Origin: Strigamia acuminata
Lineage: Eukaryota; Arthropoda; Chilopoda; Geophilomorpha; Linotaeniidae
Assembly: GCA_949358305.1 (NCBI GenBank)
Contig: OX442324.1
Location: 2,843,501 to 2,907,500, forward strand
Length of the DNA stretch: 64,000 nt
Reading direction: 5' to 3'
Shown one piece after another: positions 1-11,655 of this stretch. Position numbers and translations under genes: made by a program. Under the pieces are notes generated by a model. The model was not told the DNA's origin. It saw only the letters and a program-made list of their open reading frames with translations, and did no database searches. Each line of letters begins with the position of its first letter. Positions within the stretch are counted from its first letter, which is position 1.

Positions 1-939
1 TTATTTCCTCCACCAAGTGTGAAAAAACAAAATGAAAAAGGTGTTAAATTCCAAAAAAGGATGAAAAATAAGCTGCAATCTACACAAAATAAGAAAAACA
101 TGCCAAAAACTACATATACACAGTTTTACTACTTTCTTTTCTACTTTCCTATCGTTTGGCCTAACAAAATGACAAATAGCAAGATTTACGGCCGCCATTC
201 CTGTTTAGGGCTATGAATAATCCCAAAAGGTTCATCCAGTCAGGAAAAGCCACCCGGCGAGCTTTACGTTTGACATTCAACTTCCTATTTACACTAATTC
301 AGGCGGTAAAGGCGAATTTAAACATCGTTAATTGCAGCACCAAGGGGTATGTTTATCATCTTCATTGTCGTTTTGTTTTACTAGATTTTTATTAAGGTTG
401 TTGAAAAAATGAAACGGTTCTGAAACCAATGGAGTCGCTTTATCATGACAGAATATGAGCTTTGTGTGTATTAAAAACTTGCGTTAAATAAAGCCAAATT
501 CAAGCTCAAGTCAAAACTTGCCACTAAAAATGAAACGTGCAAACTGATTTCAACTGAACGCTCTCATATGGTTAAAAAAATTCAATAGTAAGGTGCGGCA
601 CAAAAAATTAGAAACACGTGAAATTTGTTTGTTTTGAAATGATCTTTTTATTTTATGGTTTTCTAACCTATTCCAATCGTTTTTTCACATCAAAATAAGC
701 AAGAAACCTTGTTTTTCAACATGGAAACTTTTAATTTTCTCTCGTAATCAACTAAAATGAAAAAATACCTAGGTTCAAAAAATTATGAAGAGTTGGTTTA
801 CAATGATTTATGACAATGTAGGCAATGATTTAGTACCATGTAATACCAAATAAAGTTACCCTACTTTAGGATAACTATGTACACCCTGTCTAACATGGAA
901 TTAATTAGTGATGATTAAACAAATGTAATAAACGAAAAA

Positions 940-1010
940 CCGAAATTGTAATTGCTGACAAAAATGGCAGTTTTGAATAAGAGCCGCGGATCTGAATCGA
1001 TAAAATACGG
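940..1010 (+). repeat. ACCGTATTTTATCGATT repeat, inverted copy
   Basis: CGAAAAACCGAAATTGTAAT, TGCTGACAAAAATGGCAG and AAGAGCCGCGG match the reverse complement of 21575-21685. The copy ends at ATCGATAAAATACGGTA. Confidence 0.6.
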
Positions 1011-2393
1011 TATTGTTAATTTCTTAAAAAATATTTCAGTATCGCTTGTAGTCATATGTAGTACTAAAAGCATGATTTATACTGGCAGTCTGGTAAAATT
1101 CACTGTTTAGTGGCATGCCACTAAAACCGCGGTAAGTTTTCTCGCCAAGATTTATACGCTTATAAAACTTGATTGTTTGCTGCTGGTTCCACTCTCTCTG
1201 CACCAACACTCCATTTGCATTTGGTGTGAAAGAGTGGGTTAAAGGATATCAAAGTGACCAAATGCTGCTCTAGAGTCACTTTTCCTTAATGGACTTTCCT
1301 ATCTGCTAATCCATAGTTTACGTGATAAAAATGGAGTTAGGGAGAACAGCACTTAGTGACAATAGCTCTGATAACAAACTTGAGCAGACTCTTCTTAATT
1401 TCTACTGAATCAAAGTATAACATACTAAAATGGTGATATTCTCCATGAAACTTAATCTGCAAAAGATTCTTGTCAAACCTCTAAAATTGTGTTCATTAAG
1501 TGGTATATATAGCCAATAAAGCTAGAAACATCCCAGTTCATGATGTGAAGCTTAAATGTGAAAATAATGATGATCATACACCTAAAGTGATCAATAAGTC
1601 TCAAGAAGATGTCACATTGGCATTTTAAATAAAGGTGTGCTGCATCAGCAGTACCACTTCAACTTCCCACTTAAAACAGAGGTGAGTGTGTGCTCACAAA
1701 GGAATATGAGCCATGAGACATTCTTATTGCAACAATAAAGCCTGAGTCACAGTTTGTTGACACATTGTTCCCATCCCTGTAAAGTAAACAATAAAAAACA
1801 TGGCAGTGTGCCCAATAATTTTCAGACCAAAATGAAGAATTTTCAATCCCGGCCTGCCTACAAACATTTATAAAAACCTGTGTGGTCCGGACCAGGACTG
1901 GACTGGCCCAATGGGATACAGGGAATTTTCCGGTGGCCCGACCTATCCAGATTTCTCGATACTAAATTTGTTCCCGTGGCCCGACTTAACCTGGTTTCCT
2001 AGTACTAAATTTGTTCCCAGTCTAGCCCTGGTCCTGACATAGAATGGGCTGTGTCTGGTTCAGAAAACAAACAATACCATTTCTTATCAACTAACATAAA
2101 GGTAATAAGCTTACTTCCATAGGACTTGGCCTTGCACACATCTAATCCCACTAATTAAACAATAGGGCACATTCTCACTCGGTTCTGTCCTTCCCACTTT
2201 GAACCCCAATTCTGCATTCTAATTCAAGCTTCATCACATCATTTAAACCACTTAGATGATTGGTTTAACAATAAACCTCTACCACTATTCCTAACCATAA
2301 ATCTAACCGCACCAAGCAAGCACCAAAGCCGGCTCACAAACACACACATTACTTTAACGTCCTAGACAAGATATCAAAATGGTGCCCCTTCCC

Positions 2394-2545
2394 AGTGCCG
2401 GATTAAACCGGAGGTCCATAGGCAGCCGAAATCTCCTAATGTTTTGATTTCACCAACCAAGTCATGGCAAAATTTTAATGTAACTACCGTCTTCTCCCGA
2501 AAATAAGACCATGGTGTTGTTTTCGAATATAACACCATGGTGTTA
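2394..2545. repeat. Transposon-end fragments and a short palindrome
   Basis: CAGTGCCGGATTAAACCGG resembles a hAT-type terminus. At 2490 ACCGTCTTCTCCCGAAAATA resembles another common MITE end. CACCATGGTGTTAT near 2535 pairs with AAGACCATGGTGTTG as a short palindrome. Only fragments are present. Confidence 0.35.
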
Positions 2546-3016
2546 TACAGTATTCAGCCAATATCATGTAAGTTTGTCAAAAAAGTAAAATTGTTATTTA
2601 CTCTATTAATTTGTATTCATTACGCTGATTAAAAAAACAAAAAAGACGCTGGACTAGGTTAAATTAGGTTAGAACGCCATAGAAGGTGCGTTCAATCTGG
2701 GTTAGAAGAAGTGGCTTTCACTTTCCTTCCTTTCCTCAAAGTCACTTTTCATTGAATGCACTTACTTACCACCAGACTTCCATTTCCATTTACCATGTGC
2801 CACACCGTGTTCATCGAGAACAAAATGGCTGCCACTGTAGCTTTGTTAAATGTGCAATGTGCATGCGCACGCACATAGGTGACTTTTAAAAAGTGGAAAA
2901 GGAACTTTCCAGTTACTTTCCAGAAAGTCACTAAGTGACTTTACTTGGTCAAACTGTGACGTAATTATCGTCCCTTTCGCCCTCTGAAAGGCAGTTAAGT
3001 CAGTTAAGTGACTTTC

Positions 3017-3446
3017 TATACTCGAGTTGCAGTCAAAAAGACACTTTACAAGGTGTAGTCCCATTGGTCGAGCCAGTTTACTGGTGTAGTGATCCGGAAA
3101 AGTAAACCCAAACATCAGAATTGTATTACAATGTACAGACATTGCAATCGATTGCCTAGGCAACGGCGTAAAATTCAAACTTCCAGACGAAGTAACCAAT
3201 AAGCACAACAAACATGAGTTTGACATTTTTTAATGTGTAAAACTTCATTTTAATGATGGAAATAACATTTTTTATTAAATAAAATCAAAATAACATTAAC
3301 TAAACTAGTCATAACAATCACAACAATAAATAAAAATCAAAACTACTTCTCCTAGTAGTAGTAAACAGTCTGGAGTTAGTGGTAAACTGGCTCGACCAAT
3401 GGGACTACACCTTGTAAAGTGCCTTTTTGACTGCAACTCGAGTATA
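3017..3446. mobile_element. 430-bp MITE, TATACTCGAG termini
   Basis: The terminal inverted repeats are about 65 bp with one mismatch seen. They start TATACTCGAGTTGCAGTC and run through CTTTACAAGGTGTAGTCC and CCATTGGTCGAGCCAG. The TATA ends suggest a TA target duplication and so a Tc1/mariner-type mover. The inside is AT-rich with no ORF. A relative with a diverged terminus lies at 52555-52776, and partial arms lie near 54560 and 63345. Confidence 0.75.
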
Positions 3447-3751
3447 CTAGCAGATTGAACGCACCTATTGTTTTCCAAATTTCTAAAATTTGTTGCAAAA
3501 ATAAAGATCTATACTCCTTGTAAGGTGGAAAATAAATCCTATTGTTATCGAATAACGATCGTTTAGTGAATCCGGCCCCAGGCTTGTTAGCATAATACAA
3601 TTGCCAGAGAGCCCAATAGCTAGATCTATACTAGCAACTGTAATTGTGTGGTCCCCTAGATAATTGTCTTGTTTGCGGATTTGCTATCGCTGGCTTTGGA
3701 AGAACTGGCTCTCAAAGCAATGCCAAACATTGGCGTAACTATCGGTTAGTA

Positions 3752-3992
3752 CTACACAGTTTGCGGCAGGTACTTTTCCCTTACAATTATGACATTTTTT
3801 ACACTGTATTTAGTGTAAGGTAAAAGTGTTAAAGTTTGGGTTGCGGTTGAAGCTTCATGCGATAGTTATAAAATTAGACTTAACCCTTATACATGTCACG
3901 TGATTACCGAAACTAGTATTGTCTTGTTTGCATAAAAAGAGAGAATTCTTGTTTTTAAATGTTTTAATACAATGCTGCAACTTTATGACGGA
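3752..3992 (-). mobile_element. Truncated CACAGTTTGCGG MITE (inverted copy)
   Basis: It starts ACACAGTTTGCGGCAGGTAC and matches the reverse complement of the right part of the element at 23050-23513, including TTGCGGTTGAAG, the CACGTGATTACCGAAACTAG stretch and GAGAGAATTCTTG. The other end is missing. Confidence 0.7.
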
Positions 3993-4010
3993 TATTTTTT
4001 TTTACTATTT

Positions 4011-4225
4011 AGACTTTAACTCATGTGAAATTTATAGTCATTGGTTGCTTATTTAATTAATTATTCTGAATTGCCCCTTAAAGCTCCAGCATAACTTGTA
4101 AGCTGGCTTTGCTGCATTAGTAAAGAGCGCTTCAGTCAACAGCTTTTGGCTTTTACCGGTAGTGTTTAAAACCACCACCAGATGGTTCAAACTTATTTAT
4201 TATTGTTGTTTACGTATTGTTGTTT
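4011..4225 (+). repeat. Dispersed repeat, copy 1 of a diverged pair
   Basis: This matches 32191-32395 at roughly 75-80% by eye, sharing CAACAGCTTTTGGCTTTTACC (19-20 of 21 bases), ATAGTGTTTAAA, CTCCAGC and CTGGCTT..CTGC. There is no ORF and the type is unknown. Confidence 0.6.
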
Positions 4226-4230
4226 ACGTA

Positions 4231-6439
4231 CGGTCCAGTAAATCCTCGACATAATTATGCCCTTTAAAAAGTATACCGTTCTAACTTGACTTTTTATAAC
4301 ACCCACATGTACCATTCCGCAATCTCCCTTTTTAATGTTTTTTCTTCCCCACACTTGTGGACTTTGAACCACAATTCCAGGTTAAACCAAACGGAATAAA
4401 AATGCTCAAGTACTGCATAATCAAAAACTCATCAAGCTCTGCTGCGTTTAAGTTCACCAAACCAGGTCTAAGCATTTCATATTCGCAATCGATAACGTCA
4501 ACAAGAAATTAAAAATTATTCATGTCAAAACAAAAGTGCAAATTAGGAAATAATTACCGGTGAGTTTTCTGCAAAGAAAGAAAAAATCCAATATTTACAT
4601 GATTACTAATTACCAAATAAAATGTAAAAATTTTTCATTTAAAAAAAAAAATATATATATATATTTCCAAGCGCCGCATTCATGACCCTTCCACATTTTT
4701 ATGATATTGTTTTCAACTAATAAGCCCGCATTCACATTTAATGAGGATTCTCATGGCCAGTTTACAATCAAGAGCATAGCAGCACGTTGCAAATTCCCAG
4801 CTGTAAATGGAAACGACGAAAAACCACATTTCCCCCCCCCCCTCTTTCTTCTGCCATTTCACGCGAAACCTTGTGAGATTTGACGAGATTATTCACTAGC
4901 AAAATAAATGAAAAATCTATTACAATTAAAAAAAAAAAAAAAAAAAAAAATGGATCAATAAATCTAATTTTTTTCTTCTTCTTCTTCTTATGTGCTGCAT
5001 AATTGAATGATGTAAAAATGCCAACAAAAAAAAATCATTATTTCATCTATTATTTGATCCACAAAGTAATAAAAAGAAAACTGGTTCAAAAGACCATTCA
5101 ACATTAATTAACTTGCATTGTATTAAGAAAGCAGGTAGTAAAGACGAACGAGTCAGCCAGTAACGACTTTTTAATAATAATAAACAATATTTAAGCCATA
5201 AATCCTTCAAAAACAACAATATCTATTTTGTTTGCTGATACTTTAAGCCTACATCATGTTCCAGACCACCACCCAGTCGCTTTTCCCCCCACCCCCATCC
5301 TCATTATTTTGGAATCAAAAGAAGATAGAAAAGAAAATGTAAAAATAACAACTTTTTTTTTCTTTCTTCTTTCCTTTCGCTCTCCTTCGCTTAATTAGCA
5401 TATAAAGTACATAAATTGAAAAAAAAATTAAATTCTTGCTTCTTCCCACACAAAGTAATGAAATCAAAATGAATGTAGTGTGAAATGTGTCATCTGGTAT
5501 CAAAAATTAAAAAAAATAAAAAATAAAATAAGGTGCTGTCGCTTGATCAAATTTTTCCATGATAACCTACGAAGGTTAGGCTTATATCTCGAGAGTAAAC
5601 ACGTCGCTACATCATCATCAAGTCTTGTTCATTTGACAAACTCTAGGACCTTTACTTCGTACCGAAATTGATTTTCAATAGAAGAAAGGGCGCCCCCAAG
5701 CACAAAATATTAAACAATGAATGCTGTGTGTTGTCAGTGAAGGAAAATTTAATCTCGTCCTGACACAGGCCTAAAATGAAAAAGCTTTCAGTCACGTCAA
5801 AGATCACGGATACTCCAAACGTAAATATTCCTTTTTTACTCCTCGATTTTAAATAGTGTAAAATACTACCGGTAGGTGCATTCAACGTTTCTGTTTCTGA
5901 CAACAACTTGCCGAACTTTGCGTGTGTTCGTGGCAGCCATTTTGAATTTGCTTGTAAAAACTAAAACCCGACATGTAAATAAAGCACTCCAAAGCGTTAA
6001 AAACAGAGAGTTTAAATGCTCTTAATCAATTTTATTTGTCTGGAAAACTGTGTAGTGTAAATTTCTGGTAAAAATGACGTTGTACGTGCCACCGCGAAAT
6101 TTGCACGTTAATTACCTCAAATGCATTTCGATTAACGGCAACAACACAATCTACTTCAACTCCTCAACCTCAGCAAACCAAATTTAGGTAATGCGCCTTC
6201 TGCCAAAATTAAGAAATATTAAAATTTGTTATAAAAGCCAGAAATAAATCATTTTCGTTTACCAGGGCCGGCTTAAGACACGATCGAGCAGTGCAACCAT
6301 ACAGGGCGCATTAAGTTATAAGTTGTACGTATAACAAACGCAATTCATAAGTTCGAAAAAAAATTAGTTTTTGTGCATTCAAAACAATGAACGACAGGGT
6401 GCTGACAGTTCTAGAGGCCTCCCTGACTTTTACACCTGC
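4231..6439. other. No gene seen; low-complexity and old repeats
   Basis: Contains poly-A (4928-4950), short (AT)n near 4651 and (TTC)n near 4974. The stretch 5925-6010 (GGCAGCCATTTTGAATTTG, AACTAAAACCCGACATG) recurs in part at 13390-13440 and 13640-13720. CAGGGCCGGCTTAAGA at 6265 resembles a transposon end. Confidence 0.55.
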
Positions 6440-6630
6440 ACAGGTGTTTACATTGCAAATGGCGATGCGCAAAACGCCCAAAATCTACCTTGTGCCAATG
6501 AAATTTAGTTTTTAAAATTATAGCACGTCGTTTGCTAAAACACGAGTTTGTTTACACGATCAGTTTTCCAGAAAAGAAAAATTCGAATTTTCACTTTTCC
6601 GGAAAACAGTAACCATGTAAACAGTAATTT
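6440..6630 (+). repeat. Dispersed repeat shared with 43000-43170
   Basis: This is the partner copy, with ATGCGCAAAACGCCCAAAAT and CAGTTTTCCAGAAAAG followed by CACTTTTCCGGAAAAC, a local imperfect palindrome. Confidence 0.6.
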
Positions 6631-6644
6631 ACCATGTTCAAAAA

Positions 6645-6742
6645 AACTGGACCCTCACTCAATGCTGGTAATTGAAATTGCGAGTAATTTTTTATTTTGC
6701 CACTAGGTGAAACACAAGACATCAACAGGTGATAATACTTGT
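6645..6742 (+). repeat. Dispersed repeat shared with 35605-35704
   Basis: This is the partner copy. It ends at GATAATACTTG without the inverted second arm present at 35726, then continues into unrelated CAGTTTTCCAGAAAAG sequence. Confidence 0.7.
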
Positions 6743-7447
6743 ATAATACTCAGTTTTCCAGAAAAGTTAAAATCCAGATTTTTATCCGCATAACTGTGTG
6801 CGTTTACATAAGCCCCCTAGTTTTCTGGTAAACATGACGCCACATGTAAATTACCCAAAATGCATTTTGATTATCTAGAACAGGGGTCGGCAAGTAATTT
6901 TAAGTGGGGTCCGGATACTATTGAAAATTTTTTATTGAGGTCCAAAAAAAAAAAACTTATAATACTTACGAGTTTTAAATTTTTTTTTGACTCATTTAAG
7001 TAATTATATAAAACACAAAAACCAAAAAAACAAAAAAAAACTTACTAAAAACCTAAGAAAACGGAAAAAAAACACTTAATAGCCAAATAAACTCCCCAAT
7101 AAACACACACAACCCTACAAAGCCCTACAAATCAAATTCTGACCCCAGAAATCGTATTTTTTAGCTTATTTCACATCGTTTTCGATATTAAGTGTCGTTG
7201 ATATGTCAGTCTAAAGTATCGTTACTACGTCATCAAATTGTGTCATTTGTTTTGCACAATGACATTATAACATTGACATTATGCTCAAGTTTTTAAGATA
7301 AAGCAAAATAACAAAAAAAAATATTTTTCACTAGAAAATGTAATAACTCCTCATTTGACGCAAATCTTTGCACATTTTTACTGATATCTGCAAGTTAAAT
7401 TCGCTTGCTTAGATTGAAAGCGTAATTAAACGACGCTTGAAGTCTGC

Positions 7448-7643
7448 GCCTGGAATCTTGATGGCATATTCAAATTGCATTACTCTCTCTCTGCTCGTAT
7501 ATACACAGCAAATAATGAATTCTTTTAGAAACAACAAATAATAGCTCTCTTTTCTTGAGTGCTCAAGCCATTTTCAGCTGTTGTGTTTACACAATGTTCA
7601 GAGATAAATGCGCAGTTTGAATTTGGCATCAAGATTCCAGGTG
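7448..7643. mobile_element. ~196-bp MITE, CCTGGAATCTTGATG termini
   Basis: The left arm GCCTGGAATCTTGATGGCAT and the right arm, which inverted reads ACCTGGAATCTTGATGCCAA, match over about 32 bp, reaching TTCAAA.TGC. Related fragments occur at 15216-15245, 25471-25490 and 32615-32645. There is no coding capacity. Confidence 0.6.
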
Positions 7644-7778
7644 TGGACCGCGCGGCTGTACAGAAAGTCAATTTTATTTCATTTCCGGCGCCGTGTTTGT
7701 TTTTTATGATTAACACACAAACAAACTCTTAAAGTGTGTACCAAAACACTGGTATTTCGAGTATCAAAGCAACTCAAT

Positions 7779-7862
7779 GTATTACAGCCGACCTACGAAA
7801 ACTCGTTTAGGCCTAATATTTATTACAGCCGACCTACGAAAACTCGTATAGGCCTAATATTT
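7779..7862. repeat. Tandem duplication of a 42-bp unit
   Basis: Two adjacent copies of a 42-bp unit contain ACAGCCGACCTACGAAAACT and TAGGCCTAATATTTA. They differ at one or two bases, so the duplication is recent. A similar GACCTACGAAAACT piece lies near 54475. Confidence 0.8.
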
Positions 7863-8689
7863 ATTAGGCTAAAATAAAGTAAATAAACAGCAATAAACTA
7901 AAGTAATTTTCCAGTATGGTATACCAAAATATTGTTGCTTTATTTTCTTTATGGGAAACACGCTTGTTAATTATGCATGCGCAGAATGTGATGCGCAGTT
8001 TGAATTTGGCATTTATATGGAAATTTATACTGAAGTAGGGTTAACTGTGGGAGAAAAGAATAAGCCTAGCGCTTTGTTTTAAATGGAAAATAAATACAAG
8101 TGGTAACAAAATCAGAAAGAAAAAAAACACCCGTTTCTTTTTACTTCTATTTCCAGTTTACTTTGAGCTTTTATGGTATTTTCAGAAGGGTTTAGTTTTT
8201 ATTTGAAAAAAAGAGCTAGTTTTTCCTCTCCGTTATTTTTAACCTTAGTTTTGGTTAAGATATACCGGTTGGCAGTTAGTTTTGAAAATAAATTAGCAAA
8301 TGCAATTCAAAACACTCAAAAAAACTCACAAAAAATAACCATAAAACACATTAGCAAGAACAAACTTTCAAAACAAGCTTATGAATGAATCTAGTGTTCC
8401 ATCCAGCGTCAAGTCAACCAAATCTTCTCAGATCCACTGGCACACAATCTCGAGCACAAACACCTCCGACCAGGGCTTTCGAGAGGTGAGAATGAATAAA
8501 ATCCGTAAAATGCACAAAACTTAATTGACGAAATATTGTTAAAAATTTACGAATTTTGATGAAAATTGACTAATTTTTGACCAAATTTGACAAAAATTGA
8601 TTAATTTTATTGAATATTGACCGAATTCTGACGGATTTGTGTCAAAATTTGACGAAAATTGGTTAATTTTGTTAAATATTGACGAATTT

Positions 8690-8794
8690 TGTCGAAATTT
8701 GACTCAAATTTGTCGAAATTTGACTCAAATTTGTCGAAATTTGACTCAAATTTGTCGAAATTTGACTCAAATTTGTCGAAATTTGACTCAAATT
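8690..8794. repeat. Minisatellite, 21-bp unit, 5 copies
   Basis: Five tandem copies of TTGTCGAAATTTGACTCAAAT lie within a wider degenerate field (about 8520-8905) of TTGACGAA/TTTGACC-like motifs. A 21-bp unit keeps one frame, so the minus strand shows a repetitive ORF (SNFDKFE repeated) that is not a gene. The array sits inside the hAT-like element 6881-10273. Confidence 0.85.
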
Positions 8795-9118
8795 TGTTGA
8801 AAATTGACGAATTTTGATGGATATTGACCAATTTTTGAGGAAATTTGTTGAAATTTGTCGAAATTTGACCGAATTCTGACCGATTTTTGTCAAAATTTGA
8901 CCGAAAAAACATTTTTTAATCAATACGTCACCTAGTCGTAATCTTACAATTTTTTATGCTTGAAATAAATAATAAATAGTATAAAATAAATAATAATAAA
9001 TAATAATAACACGCGGGTCAAAAAAAATTTTCTTATATCGCACGGGTGCGCTATTCACAGATATACGGTAATACATTTTTAACGGCTTTTATTTAACTTG
9101 ACGTGATAGTTTGTACGT

Positions 9119-9262
9119 ACAGTCAAACCTCGTTACAAAGAACCGCGATATAACACATTTTTCGTTATAACAAATACCTAAAAATGGCTTAGTTGGCCAT
9201 AGAACACCATGTTAAAAGTTTTGATATAACAAACTTTTGTTATAACAAACCGATTATTTTCG
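9119..9262 (+). mobile_element. pogo/Tigger-like MITE fragment
   Basis: It starts ACAGTCAAACCTCGTTACAA, close to the CAGTxGAACCTCG terminus of pogo/Tigger elements, then has CGATATAACA..CGTTATAACA and ACACCATGTTAAAA. It is similar over its length to 15731-15890. The right terminus is worn. Confidence 0.6.
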
Positions 9263-10280
9263 GCTACACGAGCTTGCCTCAAACCACCGCCATTTTGAAA
9301 CCATTTGTGGCGCTCGAACCACCAGTCGGTCTCATCAATTTGCAATGACTCCCCGTTCCAACCAACAAATGTCGACCGTATCAATTTTCAGTTCCCAGTA
9401 CAATAATTCACGTCTGGTTTACAATGTGTGTATAAATATTTCATTTACTGTCAAGGGAAAGCAGATAAAGTGGTTTCAAGTGGATGTCCTATTATTTAAC
9501 ACTGATTGGCTGTGGGAACCACATGTAAGCAAGTTATTTATTCATATCACACCTGGAGAAATCCCAGTTTGCACTAAAATCATCACAAATTCCTTTGGCA
9601 TACTTTGCTTTTGCTCTATTTCTCAGACAGAACTGCAACACGTCCAAATTGACTAATGGAAATTCACTACATGAAGGCAGATGACAGCGCCAACAGCCCT
9701 CATGTCCACAGAGATTGCACAGTGCAGGTCCTGCCTTCATAATTCATGGAAATGAGAATTAGCTCTATCAGATACCATGCCATTTGTCAACAACCAAACA
9801 TGAGATTGAACAACTTGTCATGTCTGACATGTCCGAAGGGTTCGGCATTCGGGTAAAGCCGAATGCCGAATCCATCAGTATGGTTCAAAAATATATTTTA
9901 CAATATGTGCGTTCAATCTTAGATGGATTTCTTTACTTTCGCTGATTTTCTTGATTTCTGGAGACAGGAAATGATCATTTTTACATCATCAAATGGAAAT
10001 CGGATTTTTGAAAATCCACATGCAGGGTCGCTTTTGCAAGAGGAAATCGCAACATTTTGGCGGCATTTGAGCTCAAATGCTGCCGTTTGGTTTTTCGGTG
10101 TTTTTTTTCTTGTTTTTCCTGTTTTTTTCACGTTTTTTAGGTTTTATTGGTATTTTTTGGGTTTTGTGTGTTTATTGGGGGGTTTATTTAGTTTTTAAGT
10201 GTTTTTTTTCTGGACCTCGATAAAAATTTTCAATAGTATCCGGACCCCACTTAAAATTAATTGCCGACCCCTGATCTATA

Positions 10281-10450
10281 CATTAAATAATGCATTTCAT
10301 AATACAATTGAAAAAATGCAATTTTGAAAATGCATTCGTATTTGACAAATAATAGTATTTGGAGCGCATTTCAAACTGTATTATAATTTGCAAACCAATA
10401 AAGTGCAAAAATGTATTACAAAATGCATTCTCGTGAAACCCAATGCAATA
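10281..10450 (+). repeat. CCATATGGTTC dispersed repeat, partial copy
   Basis: This is the partner of 55410-55640 from TACATTAAATAATGCATTTC to ATTCTCGTGAAACCCAA. It directly follows the right end of the hAT-like element, so that element inserted beside or into it: the 5' part of this repeat (TATGGTTCAAAAATATATTT) lies at 9880, just inside. Confidence 0.65.
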
Positions 10451-11655
10451 TAATTACCACGTGGGCTTGCATTTTTCAAACATAAAATATGCACCTACAG
10501 TATAATGATGTCCTGTTTCATTTCTTGGTAAAACTGCAAACACAAGTGTGAAATTCTCCCAATTTATTTCCATCATTAGTCTCAAACAAAGAAAGAAAAA
10601 CCTCTAAATCCCAAAAGCAACTGGCTAGCCTCAACCTATTACACACACACAGCAAAATCAACCACAAGAGAATTGATTCTATAGCCATGCACTCACAACT
10701 TGCTTGTGGTTAACCACAGTCATGGCAGAAAAATTACTACTGTTTCAGCTAACAATGACGTTTTAACTCCACAACAAAAAATTATTTACCACTGACTTGT
10801 GAGGCAGTAGGAGCAAAGAGGCATGAAGTTTGTTGCTACAATTTTCCACACAAATTAATTCTCCAAAATTCCGTTAGGTAAGTATGAGAGAATATTTTTT
10901 TACTTTATTTTTGTTTTTAATGTTAGTGTTGAGCAATTATTTCACACCTCATTTCACTTGACTGGTCCAAACACGAGTGAGAAAAAGCAGACGAACCTTC
11001 TTTCATCTATTTCAAGACTTTCATTTTCATAATAATAAAGAAAAAATATAAGCAAAATGATTTCCGTGCCAAATGTTTAAAAAGAAAAAAAAGAAAAGAA
11101 AAAAAGAGGGCAATTTGCCAAAAAACATAAAAATAAAATTAAAAAAAATAAATCTTCCCATTAAAGAAAAAAAGAAGAAAAAACTATTGTTTAAAAATTA
11201 TTTTTTTAAATTTAAATTTCCATTAAAAAAACCATTATTTTTGTCTTCAAACGTAAGACATACAGTACAGCGGCTTTTCATTTTTGTCCGATGTAAACGG
11301 TTTGGGCGACGCCATTTTAAATTTGAAAAGCCAGCACAAACTACGATTAAGCGCTCGGTAAAATGATACTTAAATTCAAACTGCGCATCCCATTCTGAAC
11401 ATGCGATACTACTAAAATAAAGTAAGTAAATAACAATAAACTTAATAAAAGAATGTTAATTTTCAACAGTTTTGTAATACTATTGCTTTATTTTCTTGTG
11501 TGTACTAATAAGCTCGACAACGGCCATGTTAAATGCATTTATGCATGCACAGAATGTGATGCGCAGTTCGGAGAATCGCAAACTATACTTATCGTTGTTT
11601 CTAATTTCTACAGTGTATAACCACCTGCCTCTAACCGGTTTTGAAAGCTCAGTTG
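10451..11655. other. No gene seen; A-rich DNA
   Basis: Very A-rich from about 11040 to 11230. Near 11370-11600, AATTCAAACTGCGCATCC and the TGCATGCACAGAATGTGATGC block (also at 7970-8005) form a repeat pair with AT-rich sequence between. The 97-codon Lys-rich ORF at 11073 is a by-product of A-richness. Confidence 0.55.

Larger units (their letters stand above)
1..3016. other. No gene seen; AT-rich intergenic or intronic DNA
   Basis: Only chance ORFs of about 60 codons occur. Fragments of dispersed repeats lie at 940-1010 and 2394-2545. Around 1885-2035 an imperfect inverted pair (GGACCAGGACTGGACTGG and CAGTCTAGCCCTGGTCC) probably marks another old DNA-transposon scrap. Confidence 0.6.
6881..10273. 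mobile_element. 3.4-kb hAT-like element, non-autonomous or decayed
   Basis: The left end starts CAGGGGTCGGCAAGTAATTT, and the right end is the inverse, starting CAGGGGTCGGCAATTAATTT on the minus strand. The inverted match continues for roughly 65 bp through TGGGGTCCGGATACTATTG and a GAGGTCCA motif. CAGGGGTCGGCAA is a classic hAT (Charlie-like) terminus. The 8 bp outside are ATCTAGAA on the left and ATCTATAC on the right (6 of 8 identical); the left one fits the known hAT target preference nTCTAGAn. No transposase ORF is visible. The inside holds a MITE (7448-7643), a 42-bp duplication, a minisatellite (8690-8794) and a pogo-like fragment (9119-9262). Confidence 0.75.

Noticed and set aside
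8607-8923. Two overlapping minus-strand ORFs of 83-101 codons
   Set aside because: They are frames through the 21-bp tandem array; the peptide simply repeats and there is no start context or domain.
11073-11366. 97-codon Lys-rich ORF
   Set aside because: It is a by-product of A-rich sequence (long AAA runs); the second half is unrelated to the first.
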